A stretch of DNA of 29,364 nt from JBHJOF01 sp050330055 (GCA_050330055.1 JBHJOF010000028.1:1-29364); one strand, 5' to 3'; counted from the first letter of the stretch, positions 1 through 8,945 are shown. Notes: a model not told the origin generated them from the letters alone. Made by a program: numbers and translations.

Positions 1-99
1 CTGGCCAAGGACTTCGAAGCCACCGTCGCCTCAGCCGAAGCCTTCCTCTATGCTGCCTCTGTCATGCTGCTCACGCGGCGCCTGGCACGCTCAACATGA
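1..99 (+). CDS. IS5-family transposase, C-terminal fragment
   Basis: This is the last 32 residues of a transposase whose start lies left of the window. The DFEATVASAEAFLYAAS stretch followed by a hydrophobic-basic helix (MLLTRRLAR) is typical of the C-terminal helix of IS5-type transposases, which cut and join the ends of their own element. The catalytic DDE residues are outside the window. Whether the full gene is intact cannot be told. Confidence 0.6.
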   Translation: MAKDFEATVASAEAFLYAASVMLLTRRLARST

Positions 100-115
100 G
101 TTTCGAGTCAGACTC
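1..115 (+). mobile_element. 3' end of an IS5-family insertion sequence
   Basis: The window opens inside an open frame that ends at 97-99 (TGA). Its 32 codons read LAKDFEATVASAEAFLYAAS and then a short VMLLTRRLAR tail, the usual C-terminus of IS5-family (IS427-like) DDE transposases. Just after the stop, GAGTCAGACTC (105-115) could be the outer end of the right terminal inverted repeat, followed by TAA as a possible target duplication. The element's left part is outside the window, so group and completeness cannot be judged. The boundary at 115 is inference. Confidence 0.6.
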
Positions 116-381
116 TAAAGCGGGAAATGGGCGGGGGGCAGTCCGAAATAGCACCAAAGTATTAATGCCACAATTCATCCTTGCCCATTAGGACACGAAC
201 GAAATAAATGCCCAATAAATTTATGTAGAACCTGATTCTTCTCTGTCCATTTCATCGGACATTCACACAAAAACCAATGTTTAACCAATCTACACTATGT
301 CTTGCCGCGAAATTGGCCAGTTGGCGCCCAGCCAAGCAGTCGTGCCAAGCAGATATATCAACACCTTAGGGATTGCCGACC

Positions 382-615
382 ATGAAGATCACTGCACAGT
401 CCCGGCAGCTCCGGGGTCTTGCGCTGTCCGTTGCCTTCGGCGCCCTGATGGCTCTGGCAGCTGCGGCGGATGCCGGTTCCAGCAAGGTGACCATGGCCGG
501 GCAGTCGCACGACTCCACGCCGCTCGCGGTCAGCAGCAAGCAGGTCGAAGGCCTCGCCCGCATCGCCGGCGAGAACGCCCGGCCGCTGCAGGTCATCGGT
601 CCGGCTCTCAACTAA
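382..615 (+). CDS. small secreted protein of unknown function
   Basis: A 77-residue frame starting at ATG 382, preceded by a weak purine-rich site (AGGGA near 368-372); a TTG at 373 would add three residues. Residues 1 to about 32 form a classical Sec signal peptide: basic start (MKITAQSRQLRG), hydrophobic core (LALSVAFGALMALAAAA) and a small-residue cleavage site near ADAG. The mature part is about 45 residues, polar, without cysteine. I do not recognise a family. It lies 87 bases before the chemoreceptor on the same strand and may be co-transcribed with it. Upstream DNA (about 150-310) is clearly more AT-rich than the rest of the window, as expected for a promoter region. Confidence 0.55.
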   Translation: MKITAQSRQLRGLALSVAFGALMALAAAADAGSSKVTMAGQSHDSTPLAVSSKQVEGLARIAGENARPLQVIGPALN

Positions 616-702
616 GGAAAGATAGCGAAGCAGTGCCAGGGGCAGCCAAATGCCGTCCCTGCGATGCTCCGGCGTAACCCCTTACAACCCAGGAGAACTT
701 CC

Positions 703-2508
703 ATGCTCAAGAAGCTAGGCACTATGAAGTCGGCCAAGCTGCAGGGCGCATCCGAACCAAAGGCAGGTCGCCGGGGCTTCAGCGTGACGCAGAAGATCCT
801 CGGTCTCATCGGCCTCTGCATCGGTGCCCTGGTGCTGGTCGCCGCCACCGGCATCATTCAGCTCAACAACGTCGGCGACGAACTGGAGTCGATCGCGGAG
901 CGCGACGTTCCGCTGACCGAGGCCATCACCAAGGTCACGACGCATCAGCTCGAGCAGGCCATCATGCTGGAGCGCATCATGCGCATGGCCGGCGTCGGCC
1001 AGACTCACGACAGCAACCTGCTGCACGAGGTCGAGCGCCACTTCGAAGCGCTGGCCAAGCAGGTCGAGCAGGAGATCCTCGCCGCGGAGCGCCTGGCGCG
1101 GACTGCGATCGAGCACGCGCGCAACGAAGAGAACCGCGCCGAGTTCCAGAAGGTCCTGCACGGACTCGAGAAGATCGAGGCCGAGCACAAGAGCTATGAT
1201 GAGCACGCGCTGCAGATCATCGCGCTGGTCAACGCAGGCCGCATGCACGAAGCCGAGGCAATGGTCGGCGAGCTGGTTAGGGAGCAGGACGCCCTGGACC
1301 ACGAGCTCGCGGAACTGCTGGAGGAGATCGAGCAGTTCACCATGCAGGCCGTCACCACGGCCCATGAGCACGAGAAGACGGCCATCGTGCTGATGTCGAT
1401 CATCTCCGTCGTCTCGGCCGTTCTCGGCTTCGGCCTGTCGTGGCTCATGCTGCGCAGTCAGGTCTCCATCCCGCTCGCCGAGGTGGTCAACGCCCTCAAC
1501 CGTCTCGCCGAAGGTGACACCAGCGTCGAGGTGCACGTCCGCAGCCAGGACGAGATCGGCCAGGTGTCGATGGCGTTCCAGACCTTCAAGGAGCGCACGC
1601 TCGAGATGAAGCGCATGGAGCAAGAGAAGATCGAACAGGAGAAGCGGGCCGAGGAGGAGAAGCGGCAGGCCACGCTCGCCATGGCCGACGACCTGGAGAA
1701 CAGCGTGAAGGGCGTGGTCGACGGCGTAGCTTCTGCGGCAACCCAGATGGACATGACGGCAAAGAACATGTCCGCCGCGGCCGAGCAGACCAGCCAGCAG
1801 GCGACTGCCGTGGCCTCGGCCTCCGAGGAGGCCTCGGTCAGCGTGCAGACCGTGGCCACCGCGGCCGAGGAACTCAGCAAGTCGATCCAGGAGATCAGCC
1901 GCCAGATCAACCAGACCTCGCAGGCGACCCAGTCGGCCGGCACCCGCGCCCAGGACACCAGCGAGACCGTGCGCAAGCTGGCTCAGGGCGCGCAGCGCAT
2001 CGGCGACGTGGTCAGCCTGATCAACGACATTGCCGAGCAGACCAACCTGCTGGCGCTCAACGCCACCATCGAGGCGGCGCGCGCCGGCGAGGCCGGCAAG
2101 GGCTTCGCCGTGGTCGCCTCGGAGGTCAAGTCGCTGGCGACCCAGACCGGCAAGGCCACCGAGGAGATCTCGCAGCAGATCGGCGACATGCAGACCTCGA
2201 CCGAAGAGACCGTGAAGGCGATCGAGGGCCTGGTCACCGTGATGGAGGAGATCAACCAGATGGCCACCGGCATGGCCTCGGCGATCGAGGAGCAGACCGC
2301 GGCCACGGCCGAGATCGCCCGCAACGTCGAGCAGGCGGCCACCGGCACCAAGGAGGTCACCAACAACATCAGCGGCGTGCACGAGGCCGCCACCTCCTCG
2401 AGCCAGTCCGCCTCCGAGCTGGTCCAGGTGGTGGGCGAGCTGTCGTCGCAGTCCGACGTGCTGCGCCGCGAGCTCGACAGCTTCCTGTCGAAGCTGCGCG
2501 CCGCCTAA
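703..2508 (+). CDS. methyl-accepting chemotaxis protein
   Basis: A 601-residue transmembrane chemoreceptor that would report a periplasmic signal to CheA/CheW. Start ATG 703 is chosen because AGGAGAA (691-697) lies correctly before it; an ATG at 664 has no such site. In order: cytoplasmic N-terminus, first membrane helix (about 32-53), a periplasmic all-helical region of about 170 residues rich in Glu and His (four-helix-bundle type by appearance), second membrane helix (about 226-248), HAMP linker (about 249-302, with DEIGQVSMAFQTF), and the signalling domain. Its hairpin tip carries the conserved IAEQTNLLALNATIEAARAG followed by GKGFAVVASEVKSLA. No CheR-binding pentapeptide is present at the C-terminus (SKLRAA). 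The ligand is unknown. An intrinsic terminator follows directly. Confidence 0.95.
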   Translation: MLKKLGTMKSAKLQGASEPKAGRRGFSVTQKILGLIGLCIGALVLVAATGIIQLNNVGDELESIAERDVPLTEAITKVTTHQLEQAIMLERIMRMAGVGQTHDSNLLHEVERHFEALAKQVEQEILAAERLARTAIEHARNEENRAEFQKVLHGLEKIEAEHKSYDEHALQIIALVNAGRMHEAEAMVGELVREQDALDHELAELLEEIEQFTMQAVTTAHEHEKTAIVLMSIISVVSAVLGFGLSWLMLRSQVSIPLAEVVNALNRLAEGDTSVEVHVRSQDEIGQVSMAFQTFKERTLEMKRMEQEKIEQEKRAEEEKRQATLAMADDLENSVKGVVDGVASAATQMDMTAKNMSAAAEQTSQQATAVASASEEASVSVQTVATAAEELSKSIQEISRQINQTSQATQSAGTRAQDTSETVRKLAQGAQRIGDVVSLINDIAEQTNLLALNATIEAARAGEAGKGFAVVASEVKSLATQTGKATEEISQQIGDMQTSTEETVKAIEGLVTVMEEINQMATGMASAIEEQTAATAEIARNVEQAATGTKEVTNNISGVHEAATSSSQSASELVQVVGELSSQSDVLRRELDSFLSKLRAA

Positions 2509-2531
2509 GCGCAGCCAAGCCACTGCAACAG

Positions 2532-2563
2532 GGGCCGGCCGCCGCGAGGCAGCCGGCCCTTTT
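2532..2563 (+). terminator. Rho-independent terminator after the chemoreceptor
   Basis: GGGCCGGC (2532-2539) pairs perfectly with GCCGGCCC (2552-2559) across a 12-base loop, and TTTT follows. It starts 24 bases after the chemoreceptor stop codon and would end that transcript before the GNAT genes. Confidence 0.75.
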
Positions 2564-2600
2564 GCTTTCTGCCTTGTCCTTCACCGGACCGGGCCGATGC

Positions 2601-2630
2601 TTGACTCCATGCGTAACGGGCCGCTACATG
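2601..2630 (+). promoter_or_regulatory. candidate sigma-70-type promoter for the GNAT pair
   Basis: TTGACT (2601-2606) and TACATG (2625-2630) are separated by 18 bases and end 28 bases before the first GNAT start codon. The preceding terminator makes a fresh promoter here necessary. Pattern match only. Confidence 0.4.
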
Positions 2631-2658
2631 CGGCGGCCAAGAATGGAGCCTCCGCACC

Positions 2659-3144
2659 ATGGCCATTACCGTCCGCCGCGCCGAGCCGCGGGACGCCGGG
2701 ACTATCTCGTCCATGGTCCAGGCGCTCGGTGTCGTGATGCAGAATCCGGAATTTGACCTCAACGTCGAGGTCGTGCTGCGCGACGGCTTTGGACCGGAGC
2801 CCTGGTTCACCGGCTTCGTCGCCGAGCGCGACGGCAGTCCGCTCGGCATCGTGGTTGCGCAGCGCGGCTACGCGGTCGACCGCGGCTCGCGCGGTCTCTA
2901 CATCAACGCGCTCTACGTCGAGGCCGAGGCGCGCGGCCAGGGAGTCGGCCGTGCCCTGATGTGCGCCGTCGCCGAGCAGGCCCGTGCCGTGGGCGGCCAG
3001 TGGATCGCCTGGGACGTCGGCGTCGAGAATGCGCCGGCCAAGCGCTTCTATGACAGGCTCGGCGCGCGCTACCTCGATGAGGTCGTGATGATGGTGCTGC
3101 AGGGCGAGGCTCTCGAGGCCCTGAAACCGGGCGGCGCGCCATGA
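2659..3144 (+). CDS. GNAT-family N-acetyltransferase (first of a tandem pair)
   Basis: A 161-residue protein of the GCN5-related acetyltransferase fold, which transfers an acetyl group from acetyl-CoA to an amine. It begins MAITVRRAEPRDAG and carries the acetyl-CoA-binding motif A (RGQGVGRAL, near residues 94-102) followed by the motif B region ENAPAKRFYDRLGARY. GGAG at 2645-2648 supports the ATG at 2659. Its stop overlaps the start of the next gene in ATGA, so the two are probably translationally coupled. The two proteins are clearly related along their whole length. The acceptor substrate cannot be inferred. Confidence 0.9.
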   Translation: MAITVRRAEPRDAGTISSMVQALGVVMQNPEFDLNVEVVLRDGFGPEPWFTGFVAERDGSPLGIVVAQRGYAVDRGSRGLYINALYVEAEARGQGVGRALMCAVAEQARAVGGQWIAWDVGVENAPAKRFYDRLGARYLDEVVMMVLQGEALEALKPGGAP

Positions 3145-3620
3145 GCGTTACCATCCGCCGCGCCGAGCCGGCGGACGCCGCGGCAATCATCGACCTGATC
3201 AACGACCTGTCGGTCTTCGTCAAGGACCCGCCGACCCGCCTGACGGCGGACGACATCCGGCGCGACGGCTTCGGACCGGACGCCTGGTTCCAGTGCTTCA
3301 TCGCCGAAAAGGACGGCAAGGCGGTCGGCTATGCCATCGCCTATCCGGGCTTCGCCACCGACCACGGTGGCCGCGGCCTGCACTTGGCGGATCTCTACGT
3401 GGATGAAGCGCTGCGCGGCCAGGGTCTCGGCCGCGCCCTGATGGCCGCCGTCGCCCGCCACGGCCGCGAGCTCGGCGCCCTCTGGCTGGTCTGGGACGTC
3501 TGGGTCGGGAACGAGGCCGCCAAGGCCTTCTACCGGGCGATCGGCGGCAAGTTCTATGACGAGGTCCGGGCGATGACGCTGAAGGGTGAAGCGCTCGAAG
3601 CCTTGGCGAGCGAGACATAG
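3141..3620 (+). CDS. GNAT-family N-acetyltransferase (second of a tandem pair)
   Basis: A 159-residue GNAT protein starting in the ATGA overlap with the upstream gene. It shares with its neighbour the start (TIRRAEPADA), the RDGFGPD.WF segment, motif A (RGQGLGRALM), the WDVWVGNEAAKAFYRAIG segment and the end (LKGEALEAL), so the pair arose by tandem duplication and has diverged substantially, especially around residues 20-45. That pattern is compatible with different acceptor substrates. Substrate unknown. Confidence 0.9.
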   Translation: MSVTIRRAEPADAAAIIDLINDLSVFVKDPPTRLTADDIRRDGFGPDAWFQCFIAEKDGKAVGYAIAYPGFATDHGGRGLHLADLYVDEALRGQGLGRALMAAVARHGRELGALWLVWDVWVGNEAAKAFYRAIGGKFYDEVRAMTLKGEALEALASET

Positions 3621-3674
3621 CGGAGTGCCGACAGACGATTTCCGTTGTCCGCTTCGTCGATGCCACACTCCGCC

Positions 3675-3941
3675 GTCGTCCCGGGGCTTGTCCCCATAGG
3701 CGCTAAGTTAGGAGCGTCTTCGTCGCAGTTTCTCGATTGTCACCCCCGCGAAAGCGGGGGTCTACAGGGCAAGCAACGGGGCTCACGACCATGGATTCCC
3801 GCTTTCGCGGGAATGACAGTGAAGCGAATTGGCCCAGTCGGCGACTTAACCTAGCGCCTATGGGGCTTGTCCCCGGGACCCATTGGCGTCAGCGCGAGAA
3901 CAGATAGGTCGATGGGTCCCGGCAACAACTGCCGGGACGAC
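3675..3941. repeat. nested intergenic repeat block (three elements inside one another)
   Basis: The outer element has near-inverted ends GTCGTCCCGG (3675-3684) and CCGGGACGAC (3932-3941). It is split by a 166-bp segment (3696-3861) with inverted ends ATAGGCGCTAAGTTAGG and, read in reverse complement, ATAGGCGCTAGGTTAAG. That segment is flanked on both sides by GGGGCTTGTCCCC (3683-3695 and 3862-3874). Inside it lies a third palindromic element (3738-3818) with ends TGTCACCCCCGCGAAAGC and, in reverse complement, TGTCATTCCCGCGAAAGC. The block fills the convergent gap between the GNAT pair and dnaJ. Confidence 0.8.
3696..3861. mobile_element. MITE-like insert inside the outer repeat
   Basis: A 166-bp segment bounded by imperfect terminal inverted repeats of about 17 bp (ATAGGCGCTA, A or G, GTTA) and by two copies of the 13-bp GGGGCTTGTCCCC, which looks like a target duplication. 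It has no coding capacity. Because the 13-mer is itself palindromic, the true duplication could be shorter. Miniature non-autonomous transposable element is an inference from structure alone. Confidence 0.5.
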
Positions 3942-3983
3942 TGCGCGGCGCGAAGCTATGCGCAGCGCTGCAGCCGTGACTGT

Positions 3984-4004
3984 GGCAAGGGCGCGCCCTT
4001 TGCC
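3984..4004 (-). terminator. candidate hairpin downstream of dnaJ
   Basis: An almost perfect palindrome built around AAGGGCGCGCCCTT with GGCA and TGCC arms, 34 bases after the dnaJ stop codon on the minus strand. There is no T-run, so it may end or protect the dnaJ message rather than act as a classical terminator. Confidence 0.35.
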
Positions 4005-4037
4005 AATGCAAGAGCCAGTTGCGATGCCCCTCGCGAC

Positions 4038-5171
4038 CTACTCCGTCAGGTCTTCCCAGAATTCCTTGACGCGGGCGAAGAAGCCTTCCGATTCGGGCGA
4101 GGTCTTGTGCTTCTCGTTTTCCCGCTCGAACTCGCGCAGCAGCTCTTCCTGGCGCTTGGTCAGATTGACCGGCGTCTCAACCGCGACCTGGATGTACATG
4201 TCGCCGCGCGCCTTGGAGCGCATGACGCTCATGCCTTTGCCCTTGAGCCGGAACTGGTTGCCGCTCTGCGTGCCCGGCGGCAGCGTCACCTTGGCGCGGC
4301 CGCCGTCGATGCTCGGCACCTCGATCGAGCCGCCGAGCGCCGCCGTCGTCATGGGGATCGGCACCTGGCAGTAGATGTTGGCGCCGTCGCGCTGGAACAG
4401 GCGGTGCGGCTTGACGGCGAGGAAGATGTAGAGATCGCCCGACGGCGCGCCCTGGATGCCGGCCTCGCCCTCGCCGGACAGGCGGATGCGCGTACCGTCC
4501 TCGACGCCGGCAGGGATGTTGACCTGCAGCGTCTTCTCCTTGTGCACGCGGCCGCTGCCGTGACAGGCGAGACAGGGTTTCTCGACCACCCGGCCGGCGC
4601 CCTGGCAGGCCGGACAGGTGCGCTCGATGGTGAAGAAGCCCTGCTGGGCGCGAATCCGGCCACGGCCGTGACAGGTCGAGCAGGTGACCGGCGCCGAGCC
4701 CCTCTCGGCGCCGCTACCGCTGCAGGCGTCGCAGGCCACGCTGGTCGGCACGCGGATCTGCGCCGTCTTGCCGGCGTAGGCCTCCTCGAGCGTGATCTCC
4801 ATGTTGTAGCGCAGATCGGAGCCACGCGTCGCCGCGCGGCCACGGCGCCCGCCCATGAACTCGCCGAACATCTCGTCGAAGATGTCGGCGAAGCCGCCGG
4901 CGAAGTTGAAGTTGAAGTCGCCGGCGCCGCGCCCGCCCATGGCGCCGTCGAAGGCGGCGTGGCCGAAGCGGTCGTAGGTCGCGCGGTTCTCGGCGTCCTT
5001 GAGGACGCCGTAGGCCTCGTTGATGTCCTTGAACCTCTGCTCGGCCGCGGCGTCGCCCGGATTGCGGTCCGGGTGGTACTTCATGGCCAGCTTGCGGTAG
5101 GCCTTTTTCAGGTCTTCCGCCGAGGCGTTGCGAGCAACGCCGAGCGTCTCGTAGTAGTCCTGCTTGGCCAT
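4038..5171 (-). CDS. dnaJ: molecular chaperone DnaJ
   Basis: A 377-residue type I Hsp40, the co-chaperone that delivers unfolded proteins to DnaK and stimulates its ATPase. The J domain (residues 1-70) has the essential HPD at 33-35. A glycine/phenylalanine-rich segment follows (GRGAGDFNFNFAGG). The zinc-binding domain has four CxxCxGxG repeats (CDACSGSG, CSTCHGRG, CPACQGAG, CLACHGSG), and the C-terminal substrate-binding region is complete. The length is normal for the family. It lies 102 bases downstream of dnaK on the same strand with a strong hairpin between them, so it is probably transcribed from the dnaK promoter at a reduced level. Confidence 0.98.
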   Translation of the reverse strand: MAKQDYYETLGVARNASAEDLKKAYRKLAMKYHPDRNPGDAAAEQRFKDINEAYGVLKDAENRATYDRFGHAAFDGAMGGRGAGDFNFNFAGGFADIFDEMFGEFMGGRRGRAATRGSDLRYNMEITLEEAYAGKTAQIRVPTSVACDACSGSGAERGSAPVTCSTCHGRGRIRAQQGFFTIERTCPACQGAGRVVEKPCLACHGSGRVHKEKTLQVNIPAGVEDGTRIRLSGEGEAGIQGAPSGDLYIFLAVKPHRLFQRDGANIYCQVPIPMTTAALGGSIEVPSIDGGRAKVTLPPGTQSGNQFRLKGKGMSVMRSKARGDMYIQVAVETPVNLTKRQEELLREFERENEKHKTSPESEGFFARVKEFWEDLTE

Positions 5172-5210
5172 GGGGCTTCAGCGCGTCATCACCGGTTTTC
5201 CCAAATGGAA

Positions 5211-5260
5211 AGGGCCGGATGCTTCCATGGCTGGCGCGCCGCGGTCAAGCATCCGGCCCT
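5211..5260 (-). terminator. hairpin between dnaK and dnaJ (attenuator-like)
   Basis: AGGGCCGGATGCTT (5211-5224) pairs perfectly over 14 bp with AAGCATCCGGCCCT (5247-5260) around a 22-base loop. On the transcribed minus strand the stem is followed by TTTCC, a weak U-tract. It could cause partial termination, or stabilise the dnaK message, before dnaJ. Confidence 0.55.
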
Positions 5261-5273
5261 CGCATCGGACCCG

Positions 5274-7211
<1,938 letters not shown>

Positions 7212-7322
7212 TCTAGTCTCCTTCTGCAGCGAACCCGCTGGACGGCCTTATCAGAAGCACCGTCGCCGGGCCCCTCGAACGACTGGAGATTGCCCCCGCG
7301 AAAAGCCGCGAGGCTCGTCCGG

Positions 7323-7352
7323 ATATATAAGCAGCCGGTCCCGGGCTGCAAG
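7323..7352 (-). promoter_or_regulatory. candidate promoter of dnaK-dnaJ
   Basis: On the minus strand CTTGCAG (7346-7352) is followed after about 16 bases by TTATATAT (7323-7330). This fits a -35/-10 pair; the CTTG core would also suit a heat-shock sigma factor (RpoH), but the CCCCAT-type -10 is absent. The implied leader is roughly 100 bases long. It contains a small hairpin, CAGCG (7227-7231) with CGCTG (7236-7240) on the plus strand, immediately before the ribosome binding site. Confidence 0.4.
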
Positions 7353-7510
7353 GCGGAAAGGCCATATTTTGTGCGGCTTTCAGGCTCGGCGGCCCGCTCC
7401 GGGCCCCGGCCCGCGCTGCCCCGGCAGGGACCCCCGGCCTTGCCGGCCAAGCGGCTTCCCGGCAGAGTAGCCGGCAGCAGGCTCATCCGAGAGCCACATA
7501 AGAGAGCCAC

Positions 7511-7828
7511 ATGAGAGAGCCGGGCGAGACGCCACGGCTTGAGCCCGGGCGAAGCCGATCCGCCATGCGCCGTCACAGTCCGCCCTTTCCCGACGACCCC
7601 ATCTACCGCGCCATTCTCTTCGTTCTGGTGCTGAGCGTGCTGGCCGGGGCCCTCTTGGCGCTGGCCGGCGAGGCCTGGTTCTACGACCGGGGCATCAGCC
7701 GCCTGGGCGGCTGGATCGCCGTGGTCTGCGGCGCACTTTACTTCTTCTTCCGCTGGCTCGGCCGGCGCGCGGCTCTTCGCACCAAAAACGACCGCCGGGC
7801 CGAGGGCGACGACAGCCGTGATGCGTGA
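7511..7828 (+). CDS. small inner-membrane protein of unknown function
   Basis: A 105-residue protein with two predicted membrane helices, about IYRAILFVLVLSVLAGALLA and GWIAVVCGALYFFF, a basic loop and a highly charged C-terminal tail (RRAALRTKNDRRAEGDDS). ATG 7511 follows a weak purine stretch and sits inside a 13-bp direct repeat. An internal ATG at 7565 (MRRHSPPFPDD) would give 87 residues and is equally possible. The stop is 30 bases before the DUF1848 gene on the same strand. I recognise no family beyond a general two-helix membrane protein. Confidence 0.55.
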   Translation: MREPGETPRLEPGRSRSAMRRHSPPFPDDPIYRAILFVLVLSVLAGALLALAGEAWFYDRGISRLGGWIAVVCGALYFFFRWLGRRAALRTKNDRRAEGDDSRDA

Positions 7829-7858
7829 GGGCCCCGGCCCGCGGCCCTATGTGCCCCG

Positions 7859-8761
7859 ATGATCGTCTCCGCCAGCTATCGCAGCGACATTCCGGCCTTC
7901 TATGGTGAATGGTTTCTTAACCGGCTGGAGGCCGGCTTCTGCCGGGTGGCCAATCCCTACGGCGGGGCGCCCTACCGGGTGCCCCTGGCCGGGCCGCAGG
8001 TAGACGGCTTCGTGTTCTGGACCCGCAACGCGCTGCCATTCCAGGCGGCGCTGGAGCGCCTGGCAGGTGCCGGCGCGCCCTTCGTGCTGCAGTACACGCT
8101 GACCGGCTATCCGCGGCCGCTCGAGACCTCGGTAGTGGACGCCGCGGCGGCGGTCGAAACCATGCGGATGCTGGCGCGGCGCTTCGGCCCCCGCGCCCTG
8201 GTCTGGCGCTACGATCCCGTGCTGCTGAGCTCGCTGACGCCACCGGCCTGGCACCTGGCGACCTTCGCCCGCCTGGCCAAGGCCCTGACCGCGGGCCCGG
8301 GCCCGGCCAGCGACGAGGTGGTGCTGTCCTTCGCGCAGATCTATGCCAAGACCCGCAACAACCTGGAGCGTGCCGCCAAGCGCCACGGCTTCACCTGGCA
8401 GGACCCGCCCGTGGTGGAGAAGCAGGCCCTGCTGGCCGAGCTGGCCGGCATTGCCCGGGAGCACGGCCTCAGCGCCAGCCTCTGCTCGCAGCCCGAGTTG
8501 TCAAGTGAGGGACCGCTGCAGCCGGCCCGCTGCATCGACGCGGCGCGCCTCTCGGACCTGGCGCAGCGGCCGATCGCGGCGCGCACCAAGGGCAACCGGC
8601 CGGGCTGTCTCTGCTCCGAATCGCGCGATATCGGCGCCTACGACTCCTGCCCGCACGGCTGCGTCTACTGCTATGCGGTGCGCAGCCCGACGCTCGCCAA
8701 GCGCCGCTACCGCGCGCACGATCCGGAGTGCGAGTTCCTGATTGCGCCGACGGGTCGCTAG
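7859..8761 (+). CDS. DUF1848 family protein, probable iron-sulfur protein
   Basis: A 300-residue protein beginning MIVSASYRSDIPAFYGEWF and containing PYRVPLAGPQVDGFVFWTRN, the hallmark N-terminal region of DUF1848. The last quarter has a cysteine cluster, CLCSESRDIGAYDSCPHGC followed by VYCYA, that looks like an iron-sulfur site, and the family is considered distantly related to radical SAM / TIM-barrel enzymes. Its reaction is not established. ATG 7859 has no strong ribosome binding site, so translation may be coupled to the small membrane protein 30 bases upstream. The gene converges on grpE across a palindromic repeat. Confidence 0.85.
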   Translation: MIVSASYRSDIPAFYGEWFLNRLEAGFCRVANPYGGAPYRVPLAGPQVDGFVFWTRNALPFQAALERLAGAGAPFVLQYTLTGYPRPLETSVVDAAAAVETMRMLARRFGPRALVWRYDPVLLSSLTPPAWHLATFARLAKALTAGPGPASDEVVLSFAQIYAKTRNNLERAAKRHGFTWQDPPVVEKQALLAELAGIAREHGLSASLCSQPELSSEGPLQPARCIDAARLSDLAQRPIAARTKGNRPGCLCSESRDIGAYDSCPHGCVYCYAVRSPTLAKRRYRAHDPECEFLIAPTGR

Positions 8762-8792
8762 CGCATCGCCGGTCCAATCTAGGACTCTTATT

Positions 8793-8945
8793 TCACCCTC
8801 ACCCTCCCATCGCTACCGCGATGGGCCCCTCCCTCTCCCCTCCGAGGGAGAGGGGATTAACAGCGCGCCCGTTCGTTCCCCTCTCCCTCGGATGGGAGAG
8901 GGAGGGGCCCAAGCGGCCGAAGGGCGCTTGGGAGGGTGAGGGTGA
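8793..8945. repeat. palindromic intergenic element, copy 1 (DUF1848 / grpE junction)
   Basis: Perfect 16-bp inverted ends, TCACCCTCACCCTCCC (8793-8808) and its complement (8930-8945), enclose two arms (GGGCCCCTCCCTCTCCC and GAGAGGGAGGGGCCC), with smaller hairpins inside. A closely related copy is at 13711-13859. Its place between convergent genes would let it act as a two-way transcription stop. Confidence 0.85.

Noticed and set aside
297..677. 126-codon plus-strand frame overlapping the small secreted protein
   Set aside because: It has no signal or domain and Arg/Gly/Ala-rich out-of-frame composition; the overlapping frame from 382 has a convincing signal peptide.
715..2523. A 602-codon open frame on the minus strand opposite the chemoreceptor gene
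   Set aside because: It is a low-complexity Leu/Gly/Arg/His/Asp-rich shadow of the plus-strand gene caused by high GC at third positions; no domain is visible and the plus-strand protein is unmistakable.
3738..3818. Possible short CRISPR-like repeat pair in the CCCGCGAAAGCGGG segments
   Set aside because: There are only two units, in inverted and not direct orientation, with no regular spacers; it is a palindromic dispersed repeat.
8793..8945. Palindromic element as a small-RNA gene
   Set aside because: It lies between two convergent stop codons, has a related copy at 13711, and shows no promoter-like sequence; a repeat or terminator is the simpler reading.
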